A stretch of DNA of 64,000 nt. It comes from Gemmobacter serpentinus. Its GTDB lineage: Bacteria > Pseudomonadota > Alphaproteobacteria > Rhodobacterales > Rhodobacteraceae. The stretch covers positions 248,001-312,000 of the forward strand of contig NZ_WCHR01000005.1 in assembly GCF_008973825.1 (NCBI RefSeq), read 5' to 3'. The position numbers were made by a program, and so were the translations under genes. Positions 17,972-28,794 of the stretch are shown piece after piece. Each line of letters starts with the position of its first letter. Within the stretch, counting starts at the first letter, position 1. The notes beneath the pieces are model-generated. The model had not been told where the DNA came from and did not search any database. It saw nothing but the letters and a program-made list of their open reading frames with translations.

Positions 17972-19900
17972 TCAGGCCCGTGACCGGCCCGGAACGGGAT
18001 CGGCAATGTCGCGCAGTTTCATTTCCTTGAACTGCGTCTCGATCCGGGCGCGCTGCGCCTCTGGATAGGCGGCAAGCGGCGGGATACCGCCGGTCAGGCA
18101 GCGCAACAGCACATCGCGCCCGATGGGTGCCGCCACCGCAGAGCCACCGCCGCCATGTTCAACCACGACCGAGACCGCAACCTTGGGCTTGTCATAGGGC
18201 GCGTAGCACACGAACAGCGCATGGTCGCGCAGATGCCAGGGCAGCAGCTTGTTGTCACGCTCGCCCGTGCCATAGGAATGCACCTGCGCCGTGCCGGTCT
18301 TGCCCGCCATCACCATGGTCGGATCGACAATGCGCGACGATTTCGCGGTGCCGCGCGCGCCATTCATCACCTCATACATGCCCTTGCGGGCAGCATTCAG
18401 ATATTCGGCTGGAATATCCAGCGGCGGGGCCTCGGGGATCGGCATGTCATCGGTGCCGACGCCCCGCACAAGACGCGGCACCACTGACCGGCCCGAGGCC
18501 AGTCGGGCCGTCATCACCGCCAGTTGCAACGGCGAGGTCAGCACATAGCCCTGTCCGATCGAGGCGTTCACCGTATCCCCGATGCGCCACTCCTGGCCAT
18601 AGCTTTCCATCTTCCAAGCCTTGTCGGGCATCACACCCGCCGCAATGGCCGACATCGGCAGATCATGTTTGATGCCCAGGCCAAGTTTGCGGCCCATTTC
18701 GGCGATCTTGTCGATGCCGACCTTGACCGCCGTCTCGTAGAAATACACGTCGCAGCTTTGCGCCAATGCCTCATTCAAGGACAGCGTGCCATGGCCGCCA
18801 CGCTTCCAGCAGGCAAAGCGCCGCCCGCCAAGCTCATAGTAACCGGGGCAATAGACGCCACTTCCAGTGCCGACCACGCCCGCCTCCAATGCCGCCAGCG
18901 CGGTCACCATCTTGAAGGTCGATCCCGGCGGATAGACGCCCTGCACCGTCTTGTCGGCAAGCGGGCGGTGGTCATTTTCCATCAGCGAGGAATAATCCTT
19001 CTGACTGATGCCGCGCACGAACAGGTTGGGGTCAAAGGACGGCGACGAGACGATGGAGAGCAGATCCCCCGTCTCCACATCCATCGCGACCACGGCGGCG
19101 CTTTCCTCGCCGAGCCGGACCTGGGTGAAGTTCTGGATCTCGGCATCGATGGTCAGGCGCAGATCGTCGCCCGGATCGCCCTCGATCCGGCCCAGCTCGC
19201 GCATGACACGACCGACATGGTTGACCTCGATCCGCTTCTGGCCCGCGCGCCCACGCAAGGCATCCTCGCGCCAGCGTTCCACGCCGATCTTGCCGATCTG
19301 GAATTTCGGGATCTGCAAGACCGGATCGGGGCTTTCCATGCCGGCCAGATCCTTTTCCGACACCGGCCCGACATAGCCCACGACATGGGCAAAATCGGTA
19401 TCCAGCGGGTAGATCCGGCTCAGGCCCACCTCCGGCGTCACGCCGGGCAGCGAGGGCGCATTGAGCGCGATCTTGGAAAAATCGGTCCAGCTCAGCCGGT
19501 CGGCGACGATGATCGGCACGAAGGACGACCGCCGTTCGCTTTCGCGCAGGGTGCGGGCAATCTCATCCTCGGACAGCGGCACGATGGCAGCCAGACGGCG
19601 CAGCACATGTTCGACATCGCCCGCTTCCTCGCGGGTGATGACGACACGGTAATTCTGTTCATTGCCCGCAATCAGCTTGCCGTTGCGGTCATGGATCTGG
19701 CCACGATTGGGCGGGATCAGCCGGATATTGACGCGGTTTTCCTCGGCCAGCAGGCGAAACTCATCCGCCTGTTCCACGGACAGGAACCGCATCCGCGCGC
19801 CCAGCACGGCAACAAAGGCGCCCATGGCGCTGCCCATCAGAAAGGCGCGGCGGCGCACCTTGCGCGCACTTTCCTCGGTATCCTTGACCGTGCGTCTCAT
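17972..19900 (-). CDS. mrdA: Penicillin-binding protein 2
   Basis: The 642-residue class B transpeptidase cross-links lateral-wall peptidoglycan in the elongasome. It has a single membrane anchor (AFLMGSAMGAFVAVLGARM) and a dimerisation domain with PPNRGQIHDRNG. The transpeptidase motifs are STFK (in YPPGSTFKMV, SxxK, near residue 332), SCD (in LAQSCDVYFYE, SxN-type) and KTG (in MAGKTGTAQVH). The ATG at 19900 overlaps the mreD stop in an ATGA junction, which suggests translational coupling. In the Rod complex it works with RodA, encoded directly downstream. Confidence 0.95.
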   Translation of the reverse strand: MRRTVKDTEESARKVRRRAFLMGSAMGAFVAVLGARMRFLSVEQADEFRLLAEENRVNIRLIPPNRGQIHDRNGKLIAGNEQNYRVVITREEAGDVEHVLRRLAAIVPLSEDEIARTLRESERRSSFVPIIVADRLSWTDFSKIALNAPSLPGVTPEVGLSRIYPLDTDFAHVVGYVGPVSEKDLAGMESPDPVLQIPKFQIGKIGVERWREDALRGRAGQKRIEVNHVGRVMRELGRIEGDPGDDLRLTIDAEIQNFTQVRLGEESAAVVAMDVETGDLLSIVSSPSFDPNLFVRGISQKDYSSLMENDHRPLADKTVQGVYPPGSTFKMVTALAALEAGVVGTGSGVYCPGYYELGGRRFACWKRGGHGTLSLNEALAQSCDVYFYETAVKVGIDKIAEMGRKLGLGIKHDLPMSAIAAGVMPDKAWKMESYGQEWRIGDTVNASIGQGYVLTSPLQLAVMTARLASGRSVVPRLVRGVGTDDMPIPEAPPLDIPAEYLNAARKGMYEVMNGARGTAKSSRIVDPTMVMAGKTGTAQVHSYGTGERDNKLLPWHLRDHALFVCYAPYDKPKVAVSVVVEHGGGGSAVAAPIGRDVLLRCLTGGIPPLAAYPEAQRARIETQFKEMKLRDIADPVPGRSRA

Positions 19901-20436
19901 AGCCTGCGCCCCATATCGTCCACCTCGCCCATGCCGGGTTTGTGCACCCCGAGCACCAGCTTGGACAGCCAGACCACCACCGGATAGACCACGATCGAGG
20001 CCACCACCTGCGCCATGGCAAAGCCGAAAGCCACCTGCGGCAACAGCGTCACCGCGAATGCTAGCCGGTAGCCGAGGAACATGGCAGTCATCAACAACCC
20101 GATGAATAGCCATTCCAGCGGAAAACTCAATTCACGGGTCAGTGCGATGCGCGAGCGCAGTATCTCGCTGCCGACCAGAACCAGCGCTGTCCAAAGGCCC
20201 GGCGGGCGCATCAAAAGCAGGTCTTCCAGCAGAAACACCGCCGCAATCAGCAGCACCGGCAGGTAATCCGGACGGCGCAGCAACCAGCAAAACGTCACGC
20301 AGAGCAACAGATCGGGGCCGGGCAGCCCTTCCGGATCGTTGCCCAGCGGCAGAAGTTTCATGAACAGCAGGACAAGCGCCACAAGAAGATACAATCCACG
20401 ATGCAGCAGAACGTCCCGGCGCAGCGGATCAACCAT
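19897..20436 (-). CDS. mreD: Rod shape-determining protein MreD
   Basis: The 179-residue integral membrane protein has five to six predicted helices, for example LYLLVALVLLFMKLLPLG and LVLVGSEILRSRIAL. It has the PGPDLLLCVTFCWLLRRPDY region typical of alphaproteobacterial MreD. MreD is a small elongasome subunit acting with MreC. The start at 20436 overlaps the mreC stop by eight bases. An in-frame ATG at 20460 has a better ribosome binding site (GAGG) and would add eight residues; I cannot decide between them. The 3' end overlaps mrdA by four bases. Confidence 0.88.
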   Translation of the reverse strand: MVDPLRRDVLLHRGLYLLVALVLLFMKLLPLGNDPEGLPGPDLLLCVTFCWLLRRPDYLPVLLIAAVFLLEDLLLMRPPGLWTALVLVGSEILRSRIALTRELSFPLEWLFIGLLMTAMFLGYRLAFAVTLLPQVAFGFAMAQVVASIVVYPVVVWLSKLVLGVHKPGMGEVDDMGRRL

Positions 20437-21373
20437 CGCCCGCCCCGGTCGGCGCGGCATCGGCGTTCACCTCGGCCTCGGCTGCCGCCGGCGGCCCCAT
20501 CATGGCCGCGCCCAAAGGCGGCGCGACCAGCCCGCCGGGATCGGCAATCGCCTCCAGATCATGGCTGCGCAGCACGCGCAGGAACTCCAGCCGCTCATAA
20601 TCGGCCCCCAGCATCACCCGCAACCGGCGATCCGGCATCTGCATGACCTCGCCCACCAGCAGGCCCGCCGGGAACACCCCTCCATCCCCCGAGGTCACGA
20701 CCTTGTCGCCGGGGCGCACGAGATCGGGTTTTTCCAGAAACTCCAGCGGCGGGGCGGCGGTATTGTCGCCGGACAGCAGCGCCTTCTGGCCTGATGGCTG
20801 CACCAGAACCGGGATACGGCTGTTGGTGTCATTCAGCAGGATCACCCGCGCGGTGCGCTTGCCGACGCCGGAAATACGCCCGACCAGACCAATGCCATCG
20901 ACAGCCGCCCAACCGTCGCGGATGCCGTCGCGCGCCCCCACATTCAGCAGCACCGATTGCCGGAACGGGCTGCCGCTATCGGCCATCACCACGCCGGTGA
21001 TATGGGTCAGCTTCGGGTCAAGCCGCACCTGATTGAGATCCAGCAGTTTGGCGTTCTGCTGTTCCAGCCGCAGCGCCGCCTCTTTCCAGCCGCGCATCTG
21101 CTTCAGCTCTTCGCGCAGATCCTGATTTTGCTGATAGAGGCTTTGATAGGATTGAAAGCCCTGCACCATATTGGTGGCACGGGTGACCGGCGCCATCGCC
21201 CAGTCAAGCCCCGGCACGACCCGATCGATCAGCGCGGTGCGGAAGCGTTCGACCCGCGGGCTGTCAATCCGCCACAGCAGAAAGACCGCCAGCAGGACAA
21301 GAACCAGAAGCCCGACCAGGATCCGGCGGATCGGTCGGGTGAATTCTTCCGGGGATGTGCGGTTGCGTGCCAA
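20429..21373 (-). CDS. mreC: Rod shape-determining protein MreC
   Basis: The 314-residue bitopic protein has a short cytoplasmic tail and one membrane helix (ILVGLLVLVLLAVFLLW). A coiled coil (around QSLYQQNQDLREELKQMRGW) leads to the periplasmic beta domain with MADSGSPFRQSVLLNVGARDG and SGDGGVFPAGLLVGEV. MreC scaffolds PBP2 and RodA in the elongasome and is thought to activate them. Length and motifs fit the family. It lies 25 bases after mreB and overlaps mreD, as in other alphaproteobacteria. Confidence 0.94.
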   Translation of the reverse strand: MARNRTSPEEFTRPIRRILVGLLVLVLLAVFLLWRIDSPRVERFRTALIDRVVPGLDWAMAPVTRATNMVQGFQSYQSLYQQNQDLREELKQMRGWKEAALRLEQQNAKLLDLNQVRLDPKLTHITGVVMADSGSPFRQSVLLNVGARDGIRDGWAAVDGIGLVGRISGVGKRTARVILLNDTNSRIPVLVQPSGQKALLSGDNTAAPPLEFLEKPDLVRPGDKVVTSGDGGVFPAGLLVGEVMQMPDRRLRVMLGADYERLEFLRVLRSHDLEAIADPGGLVAPPLGAAMMGPPAAAEAEVNADAAPTGAGDG

Positions 21374-21398
21374 GGCGTGGCCTCACCCTTTGCGGGGA

Positions 21399-22735
<1,337 letters not shown>

Positions 22736-23509
22736 ATGCCAAGATATGCTTTGAAGATCGAATATGATGGCGGGCCGTTCGCCGGCTGGCAGCGGCAGGC
22801 GCAGGGGCAGGCTTCTGTTCAAGCGGCGATTGAGGCCGCGCTTGCGCGGCTGGAGCCGGGGCCCCATACCATCGCCGCCGCTGGACGCACCGATGCGGGC
22901 GTGCATGGCACGGGTCAGGTTGCGCATTGCGATCTGGCCAAGGACTGGAATCCGTTCCGACTGTCAGAGGCGCTGAACTGGCATCTGAAGCCTGCACCTG
23001 TCGCCGTGGTGCAGGCGGTGCGGGTCGCGGACGATTTCCACGCGCGTTTCTCGGCCATCGAGCGGCGCTATACCTTCCGGCTGGTCAGCCGCCGCGCGCC
23101 GGTGACCCATGACAGGGGGCGGGTCTGGCAGGTTTTGAACCGGCTGGATGTGCAGGCGATGCGTGCGGCTGCGGCGCATCTGGTCGGGCATCACGATTTC
23201 ACCACCTTCCGCTCCACCATGTGTCAGGCGAAATCGCCGGTGAAATCCATCGACGAGATCGCCATCGAGGACCTGCCCTATCCGGGCGGCGCCGAGATCC
23301 GCTTTCACCTGCGGGCGCGCAGCTTCCTGCACAATCAGGTGCGCTCCATCGTCGGCACGCTGGAACGCGTCGGAGCCGGGTCATGGGTGCCCGAGGATGT
23401 GCAGCGCGCGCTGGAGGCGCGTGACCGCGCCGCCTGCGGCCCGGTCTGCCCGCCGCAGGGCCTCTATCTGACCGGGGTCGGGTATCCGGCGGATCCTTTC
23501 GCAAGCTGA
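22736..23509 (+). CDS. truA: tRNA pseudouridine(38-40) synthase
   Basis: The 257-residue enzyme converts uridines 38-40 of the tRNA anticodon arm to pseudouridine. The N-terminal [12 protein letters not shown] and the catalytic motif [11 protein letters not shown], whose Asp (near residue 54) is the nucleophile, are both present. The C-terminal half has [17 protein letters not shown]. Length fits the family (about 250-270). It is divergent from mreB and convergent with mntP, with a hairpin between the two stops. The TGA stop lies inside one of three imperfect copies of AGCTGAyAyCG downstream. Confidence 0.96.
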   Translation: MPRYALKIEYDGGPFAGWQRQAQGQASVQAAIEAALARLEPGPHTIAAAGRTDAGVHGTGQVAHCDLAKDWNPFRLSEALNWHLKPAPVAVVQAVRVADDFHARFSAIERRYTFRLVSRRAPVTHDRGRVWQVLNRLDVQAMRAAAAHLVGHHDFTTFRSTMCQAKSPVKSIDEIAIEDLPYPGGAEIRFHLRARSFLHNQVRSIVGTLERVGAGSWVPEDVQRALEARDRAACGPVCPPQGLYLTGVGYPADPFAS

Positions 23510-23638
23510 TATCGTCAGGACTTTGGCAGTCAGAGGCGAAACTGGCGTTTACCGGCTGAGATCGTCAGACGCTTTCGGGAGCCGACACTGTTCGGCCCCT
23601 GCTAAACCTGAAACCCCTCCCCTTTAACAAGCTGACAC

Positions 23639-23661
23639 CGCCGGCCCATTGCAGGCCGGCG
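23639..23661. terminator. Hairpin between convergent truA and mntP
   Basis: CGCCGGCC and GGCCGGCG form a perfect 8-bp stem with a 7-base loop. It sits between the ends of the two convergent genes and could serve as a bidirectional terminator. Confidence 0.55.
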
Positions 23662-23674
23662 GATCCGGGGGGGG

Positions 23675-24241
23675 TCAGCTCAGGTGATCGACCAGGATCG
23701 CAAGGCCGATGGCGGTCAGGGCAAAGCCGCCAACCACCTCGGCGATGCGGCCAAAGCGGCTTCCGATCCGGCGGCCCAGCAACATGCCCATCGTGCTCAT
23801 GCTCATGGTGGCAAGGCCGATGGCCAGGGCCACGATGACGATGTTGACGTTCAGGAAGGCCAGCGACACCCCCACCGCCATCGCATCGATCGAGGTGCCG
23901 ACCGCCGTCGCGATCAGCGTCCAGCCCGTGCCGCCGCCCGCACCCGCATCAGAGGTGGTTTCCACCTTTCGGGTCAGCGCTTGCCAGACCATATGCAGCC
24001 CGACCATGGCCAGCAGGCCAAAGGCGATCCAGTGGTCAAACTTGTCGACATGGTCATTGGCGACCGAGCCGATGCCCCAGCCGATCAGCGGGGTGATCGC
24101 CTCGATCACGCCGAAGACCGCGCCTGCACGCAAGGCGGGGCCAAAGCGCATCTGACCGGCCTGCGCGCCACGGCCAACGGATGCGATGAAGGCGTCGACA
24201 GACATGCCGACGGCCAGAACGCCGATGGAAATCGGGGTCAT
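23675..24241 (-). CDS. mntP: Manganese efflux pump MntP
   Basis: The 188-residue protein has six predicted membrane helices arranged as two related halves. The repeated acidic signature appears as [14 protein letters not shown] in the first half and [18 protein letters not shown] in the second. These are the MntP hallmark Asp-containing helices that carry Mn2+ out of the cell. The leader RNA carries conserved pieces of a yybP-ykoY riboswitch, so expression should rise with Mn2+. AAGGA lies 8 bases before the ATG, so the ribosome binding site could be masked by the RNA structure. Confidence 0.94.
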   Translation of the reverse strand: MTPISIGVLAVGMSVDAFIASVGRGAQAGQMRFGPALRAGAVFGVIEAITPLIGWGIGSVANDHVDKFDHWIAFGLLAMVGLHMVWQALTRKVETTSDAGAGGGTGWTLIATAVGTSIDAMAVGVSLAFLNVNIVIVALAIGLATMSMSTMGMLLGRRIGSRFGRIAEVVGGFALTAIGLAILVDHLS

Positions 24242-24279
24242 GGGATATTCCTTGAATCAGGGCATGGACCGGACGGTAT

Positions 24280-24420
24280 CAGCATCCCGCCCGCAGGATA
24301 CCTCCGCCACGGTCTCGCAAGGCCCCTTGGGCCGGACGCACCACGCGGACACCGCCCGCGAGCCTGTTGACACGTCACCCGCCTGCCATACTGGTTGGCG
24401 GTCGCTACTCCCCGATAGGG
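24280..24420 (-). promoter_or_regulatory. mntP: yybP-ykoY manganese riboswitch
   Basis: On the minus strand the leader of mntP contains GGGGAGTAGC (24404-24413), GTCAACA (24365-24371) and GCGAGACC (24311-24318). These are in the order and spacing of the yybP-ykoY family, which senses Mn2+ in mntP leaders of other bacteria. The outer boundaries are approximate. A covariance-model search was not possible here. Confidence 0.85.
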
Positions 24421-24422
24421 AT

Positions 24423-24451
24423 TGCATAGGAGGTTCAAGGATTCGGGTCAA
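24423..24451 (-). promoter_or_regulatory. mntP: Predicted promoter of the mntP riboswitch transcript
   Basis: TTGACC (24446-24451, 5 of 6 consensus) and TATGCA (24423-24428) are separated by exactly 17 bases. The start point would fall at the 5' edge of the riboswitch. Confidence 0.5.
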
Positions 24452-24466
24452 CCGCTGCGCCGCAGC

Positions 24467-24500
24467 AAAAGGGCGCCACCCGGCTGGATGACGCCTTTTT
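24467..24500 (-). terminator. Rho-independent terminator of lysK
   Basis: On the minus strand an AAAAGGCG arm, an inner CATCC/GGGTG stem and a CGCCCTTTT arm form one long hairpin ending in a T-run. It lies about 30 bases after the lysK stop. The arms carry A and T tracts on both sides, so it could act in both directions. Confidence 0.75.
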
Positions 24501-24528
24501 GTATTTCACGATTTCTTTTGGAAATCCG

Positions 24529-26109
24529 TTACTTGATCAGATCACCGGCCAGACCGCGATCGATCAGGGCAATGCTTTCCTCGATGCCATACAGCGCGAT
24601 GAAGCCCCCGAAACGCGGCCCGTCCGAGGCACCAAGCAGCACCTCATACAGCGCCTTGAACCAGTCACGCAGCGGCTCGAACCCGTGATCCTTGCCAATG
24701 GCGAAGACCATGGTCTGCAACGCCTCGTCATCAAGGCCACCGTCCCATGCCGCCAGCCGCGCCCGCAGATCAAGCATCGCTGCGCGTTCCTGATCGCTGG
24801 GCAGGCGGAATGCCCGTGTCGGCGCGATCCGGTCTGCGAAATAGCGCACGGCAAAGCCCGCGGCCGCATCCAGATCGGGATTGCCTTCGGGGCTGGCCTC
24901 GGGCGCATAGCGCTTGATGAAGCCCCAAAGGCCCTTCGCATCGGTCGCCCCCGCCACAGATGCCAGATTGAGCAGCATCGAGAACGGCACCACCATCTTC
25001 GATTCCGGCGGGTTGCCGCCATGGATATGCCAGACCGGGTTGTTGACCTGCTGATCCACATCCTGCGTGGGATAGGCGCGCAGCTGCTGGTGATATTCAT
25101 CCACCGCGCGCGGGATCACGTCGAAATGCATCCGCTTCGCCGTCTTCGGCTTCTGATACATGAAATAGGACAGGCTCTCGGTCGAGGCATAGGTCAGCCA
25201 TTCGTCAATCGTCAGGCCATTGCCCTTGGATTTGGAGATCTTCTGGCCCTGATCGTCGAGAAACAGTTCATAGGTGAAATGCTCGGGCTTCTTGCCGCCC
25301 AGCACTTCGCAAATGCCGTCATAGATCGGTGTATTGGTGGAATGGTCCTTGCCATACATCTCGAAATCGACACCAAGCGCCGCCCAGCGGGCCCCGAAAT
25401 CGGGCTTCCATTGCAGCTTCACATGGCCGCCAGTGACCGGCAGCGTCCATTCGCGGCCATCCTCGTCATCGAAAGTGATGGTATGGTTGACCGGATCGAC
25501 GTTTTTCATCGGCACATACAGCACGCGGCCGGTTTCCGGGTGGATCGGCAGGAAGCAGCTATAGGTTTGCTGGCGTTCCTCGCGCAAGGATTTCAGCATG
25601 ATCGCCATGATCGCATCATAGCGCTCGCAGCACAGTTTCAGGATCGCGTCGAACTGGCCGGATTTGTAGAATTCAGTGGCCGAATAGAACTCGTATTCGA
25701 ACCCGAACGTATCAAGGAACCGCCGCAGCATCGCATTGTTGTGATGGCCGAAGCTGTCATATTCGCCATAGGGATCGGGCACAGAGGTCAGCGGCTTTTG
25801 CATATGCTGGCGCAGCATCTCTTGCTGCGGCACGTTTTCCGGCACCTTGCGCATCCCGTCCACGTCATCCGAGAAACAGATGAGCCGGGTCGGGATATCC
25901 GAGATCACCTCGAAGGCGCGGCGGATCATCGTGGTGCGCGCGACCTCGCCAAAGGTGCCGATATGGGGCAGCCCCGAGGGGCCATAGCCGGTCTCGAACA
26001 GGACATAGCCCTTTTCCGGTGCCTTCTTTTCGTAGCGCTTGGCGATCTTGCGGGCCTCTTCAAAGGGCCAGGCTTTCGATTTCATCGCGGCGTCACGAAG
26101 GGCGGACAT
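24529..26109 (-). CDS. lysK: Class I lysyl-tRNA synthetase
   Basis: The 526-residue enzyme charges tRNA-Lys with lysine. It is the class I form, a Rossmann-fold synthetase found in archaea and a minority of bacteria including alphaproteobacteria. The HIGH-type motif is [11 protein letters not shown] at about residues 43-53 and the KMSKS-type motif is KISKSKGNG near residue 290. The C-terminal part is alpha-helical, as in the family. The ATG at 26109 is preceded by GAGAGGATCCGCCG. A strong terminator follows. No class II lysS is seen in this window. Confidence 0.95.
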   Translation of the reverse strand: MSALRDAAMKSKAWPFEEARKIAKRYEKKAPEKGYVLFETGYGPSGLPHIGTFGEVARTTMIRRAFEVISDIPTRLICFSDDVDGMRKVPENVPQQEMLRQHMQKPLTSVPDPYGEYDSFGHHNNAMLRRFLDTFGFEYEFYSATEFYKSGQFDAILKLCCERYDAIMAIMLKSLREERQQTYSCFLPIHPETGRVLYVPMKNVDPVNHTITFDDEDGREWTLPVTGGHVKLQWKPDFGARWAALGVDFEMYGKDHSTNTPIYDGICEVLGGKKPEHFTYELFLDDQGQKISKSKGNGLTIDEWLTYASTESLSYFMYQKPKTAKRMHFDVIPRAVDEYHQQLRAYPTQDVDQQVNNPVWHIHGGNPPESKMVVPFSMLLNLASVAGATDAKGLWGFIKRYAPEASPEGNPDLDAAAGFAVRYFADRIAPTRAFRLPSDQERAAMLDLRARLAAWDGGLDDEALQTMVFAIGKDHGFEPLRDWFKALYEVLLGASDGPRFGGFIALYGIEESIALIDRGLAGDLIK

Positions 26110-26227
26110 CGGCGGATCCTCTCAGTTGGCGGGCCCCATGCCCGCGCAGAACCTGCCTCTCCTATTGCCGCCCCTGCCGCGCGTCAATATTCTCAAGGTC
26201 CGAAACACCTTTCAAGGAAGCCCCGCC

Positions 26228-26650
26228 GTGCCCGATACGCCCCCCTCCCTGTCGCCACAGGATGCGCTGATTGCCGTGATGATCGCGGCCTCGGCCAGCG
26301 ACGAGCATATGCGCACGGCCGAGCTGGTGGCGATCCAGCGCATGGTGAACCACATGCCGGTCTTTGCCGATTACGATGCCGACCGCATTCGCAGGGTCAG
26401 CCAGACGGTGCTGGATCTGTTCGAGGTCGAGGAAGGTCTGGATGCGCTGTTCGGTCTGATCCGCGACGGGCTGCCCGAGCGGCTCTATGAGACCGCCTAT
26501 GCCCTGGCCTGCGACGTGGTCACTTCGGATGGGCGCCATACCGAAGCCGAGCTGCGTATGTTGGAAGAGATCCGGCACGAGCTGAATATCGATCGCCTGC
26601 ACGCGGCTGCGATCGAATGGGGCACCCGCGTGCGGCATTTGCTGCCATGA
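26228..26650 (+). CDS. TerB-like tellurite-resistance family protein
   Basis: The 140-residue, all-helical protein matches the TerB/DjlA-N fold. It carries the acidic segments SASDEHMRTAELVAIQRMV and CDVVTSDGRHTEAELRMLEE, whose D/E pairs bind metal in TerB. The cellular role of such stand-alone TerB domains is not settled, and metal sensing is inferred. The start is a GTG at 26228 with AAGGAA eight bases upstream; the longer ATG-started frame is antisense to lysK and was rejected. The stop overlaps the ghrA start in an ATGA junction, so the two genes are translationally coupled. Confidence 0.8.
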   Translation: MPDTPPSLSPQDALIAVMIAASASDEHMRTAELVAIQRMVNHMPVFADYDADRIRRVSQTVLDLFEVEEGLDALFGLIRDGLPERLYETAYALACDVVTSDGRHTEAELRMLEEIRHELNIDRLHAAAIEWGTRVRHLLP

Positions 26651-27576
26651 GCGCGGTCGCCCTGTTTGGCGCAGGCGCAAGCCTTTGGCCGGAATATGAG
26701 AAGCATCTGCGCCAGGCGATCCAAGCCGCGGCACCAGATGTTCAACTGGTGACCGAGGCCGCGCCCGAGACGGTCGATTTCATCATCTATGCGCCGGGCA
26801 GCCCGTTGCAGGATTTCAGCCCCTATACCAAGTGCAAGGCGGTGCTGAACCTCTGGGCCGGGGTGGAGCGGATCGTGGGCAACCCCACCCTCACCCAACC
26901 GCTCTGCCGCATGGTGGACCCCGGACTGACCGAGGGCATGGTTGAATATGTCACAGGCCATGTGTTGCGCCACCATCTGGGCATGGATCGCTATATCCTT
27001 GGCGCGCCGGGCTGGAATCAGATCGTCCCCCCCTTGGCGCGCGAACGCCCCGTGGCGGTGCTGGGTCTGGGGGAGCTGGGTCTGGCCTGCGCCCGCGCCT
27101 TGAAGGGCCTGAATTTCGCGGTCGAAGGCTGGAGCCGCAGCGAAAAGGCCGGCCTCGACATCCCCGCCCATCATGGCGAAGCCGGGCTGGAGGCGCTGCT
27201 GCGCCGGGCCGAGATCGTGGTGACGCTGCTGCCACGCACGGCCGAGACCGAGAACCTGCTGAATGCGACCCGCCTTGGCTGGCTGCCCAAGGGTGCCGCG
27301 CTCATCAATCCGGGTCGCGGGCCGCTGATCGACGATGACGCGCTGCTGGCGGCGCTGGATAGCGGTCAGGTCGGCCATGCCACGCTGGATGTGTTCCGGG
27401 TGGAGCCGCTGCCCGAGGATCACCCGTTCCGCCATCATCCGCGCGTGACCGTGACCCCGCATATCGCCGCCGACACGCGCGCCAGTTCGGCCGCCCGGGT
27501 GATTGCCGAAAACATCCGCCGCGGCGTGGCGGGTGAGGCCCTGCTGCATCAAGTCGACCTTCGCCGCGGCTACTGA
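26647..27576 (+). CDS. ghrA: Glyoxylate/hydroxypyruvate reductase A
   Basis: The 309-residue protein belongs to the D-2-hydroxyacid dehydrogenase family, GhrA branch. The NAD(P)-binding Rossmann motif is GLGELGLACARAL near residue 140. The catalytic Arg lies in NPGRGPLIDD, and the downstream PEDHPFRHHPRVTVTPHIAA segment holds the conserved catalytic Glu/His region. It reduces glyoxylate and hydroxypyruvate in the cytoplasm. It is the second gene of a two-gene operon with the TerB-like gene. Nothing in the sequence suggests why the two are paired. Confidence 0.9.
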   Translation: MSAVALFGAGASLWPEYEKHLRQAIQAAAPDVQLVTEAAPETVDFIIYAPGSPLQDFSPYTKCKAVLNLWAGVERIVGNPTLTQPLCRMVDPGLTEGMVEYVTGHVLRHHLGMDRYILGAPGWNQIVPPLARERPVAVLGLGELGLACARALKGLNFAVEGWSRSEKAGLDIPAHHGEAGLEALLRRAEIVVTLLPRTAETENLLNATRLGWLPKGAALINPGRGPLIDDDALLAALDSGQVGHATLDVFRVEPLPEDHPFRHHPRVTVTPHIAADTRASSAARVIAENIRRGVAGEALLHQVDLRRGY

Positions 27577-27719
27577 GACTTGATCCGCGCCCGCGATTTT
27601 TAGCCTGACAACCGCCTCGCTCGGCAGCGGTCGCAGAACTGCCCTATGCCTGCCATATCTGGCGGCCAAGGCAGGCCAGACCATGGGCAAGCCAGCCCGT
27701 GGTCTGCTAAAGGATGCCG

Positions 27720-28586
27720 ATGCCACACCAACTTTTCTGGAAGATCCCGTTCTGCGGTCTCATCGTCCTGCTTGTCCTGCTTCTTCTGCTGGATCAGCAG
27801 GTGAGACGCCGCGATGCCGCCCTTATGCTGCCAATCCTTGAACTGCCATCCCAGCCCGGAGCACAACCCGGCGCTTTGACCGAACGCATCCTGGCCGGCT
27901 TCGATCAGCCCCTTCCCGACCATCCTTCCTATTCCCCTTCCAGGCGGATTCGCGCGCTTGCTCCACCACGTCACCTCTGGCATGGGCTGCGCCCCCGCAC
28001 CGCCCATGTGTTCAGACCCGATGGCATGTCCGGCCCACGCCCGCTCATCCTGCTGTTCCACGGTGCCGGGCGTGACGGGTTGAGCCAGATTGAGATGTGG
28101 GAGGCCACTGCCCGTCGCCACGGCCTCATCCTGCTCGCCCCCAATTCCGCCGATGACACCTGGGCGACCGACCATCCTGAACCAGCCCTGCTGCTCCGGC
28201 TGATCGAGGATCTGACCGCCGAAACCCCGATCGACCGCAACCGCATCTTCCTGTTCGGCCATTCCGACGGGGCCGCCATGGCGCAGATCCTGCTCAACCG
28301 CAGCGCGGGCCCCTGGCGTGCCGCCGCGCTTCATGCCGGCGGCATCCAGCGTGGTGCCATGCAGCCCGCCACAGAGCCGAAACCTATGCGCCTGTATGCC
28401 GGTGCGCTGGACAGCACCTTCCCGCCAGCCTTGTTGCGCGACAGGGTTGCGCGCCCGATGGCCGAACTTGGCCATCCGACCGAGTTCCTGCTGCTCCCCG
28501 GCCACACGCATTGGTTCTACGATGCCGGGCCGCGCATCGCCGAACATGCCTGGATCTGGATGGCCAGCCTTGCGGAGCCGCACTGA
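27720..28586 (+). CDS. PHB-depolymerase-like alpha/beta hydrolase (LpqC type)
   Basis: The 288-residue protein starts with a hydrophobic signal or anchor helix (CGLIVLLVLLLLLD). The hydrolase domain has the oxyanion segment FHGAGRDG, the nucleophile elbow GHSDGA (Ser near residue 182) and the catalytic His in LPGHTHWFYD. This fits the LpqC/poly-3-hydroxybutyrate depolymerase-like esterases that act outside the cytoplasm on ester polymers or feruloyl esters. The substrate is unknown. The ATG at 27720 is preferred over that at 27714 because AAAGGA lies at a proper distance only for the former. Confidence 0.8.
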   Translation: MPHQLFWKIPFCGLIVLLVLLLLLDQQVRRRDAALMLPILELPSQPGAQPGALTERILAGFDQPLPDHPSYSPSRRIRALAPPRHLWHGLRPRTAHVFRPDGMSGPRPLILLFHGAGRDGLSQIEMWEATARRHGLILLAPNSADDTWATDHPEPALLLRLIEDLTAETPIDRNRIFLFGHSDGAAMAQILLNRSAGPWRAAALHAGGIQRGAMQPATEPKPMRLYAGALDSTFPPALLRDRVARPMAELGHPTEFLLLPGHTHWFYDAGPRIAEHAWIWMASLAEPH

Positions 28587-28794
28587 TGCCCTTGCGAATA
28601 ACGCACCTAAGCGTGAACGCCTTGTCGTCGTCCGCGCGAGTGACTATCCTTCCCCTTGCGCTTTCCTGCGCATGATGGAGCCTTGATGTCAGAGATTGTG
28701 GCCAAGGGCTGAGCCCCGGCCTTTCGAGGGGCAAGCCGATCCGGCGGGCAGCGGCCTGACCGGATGATTTTGCCTGATCATCGGACATCTTCCC

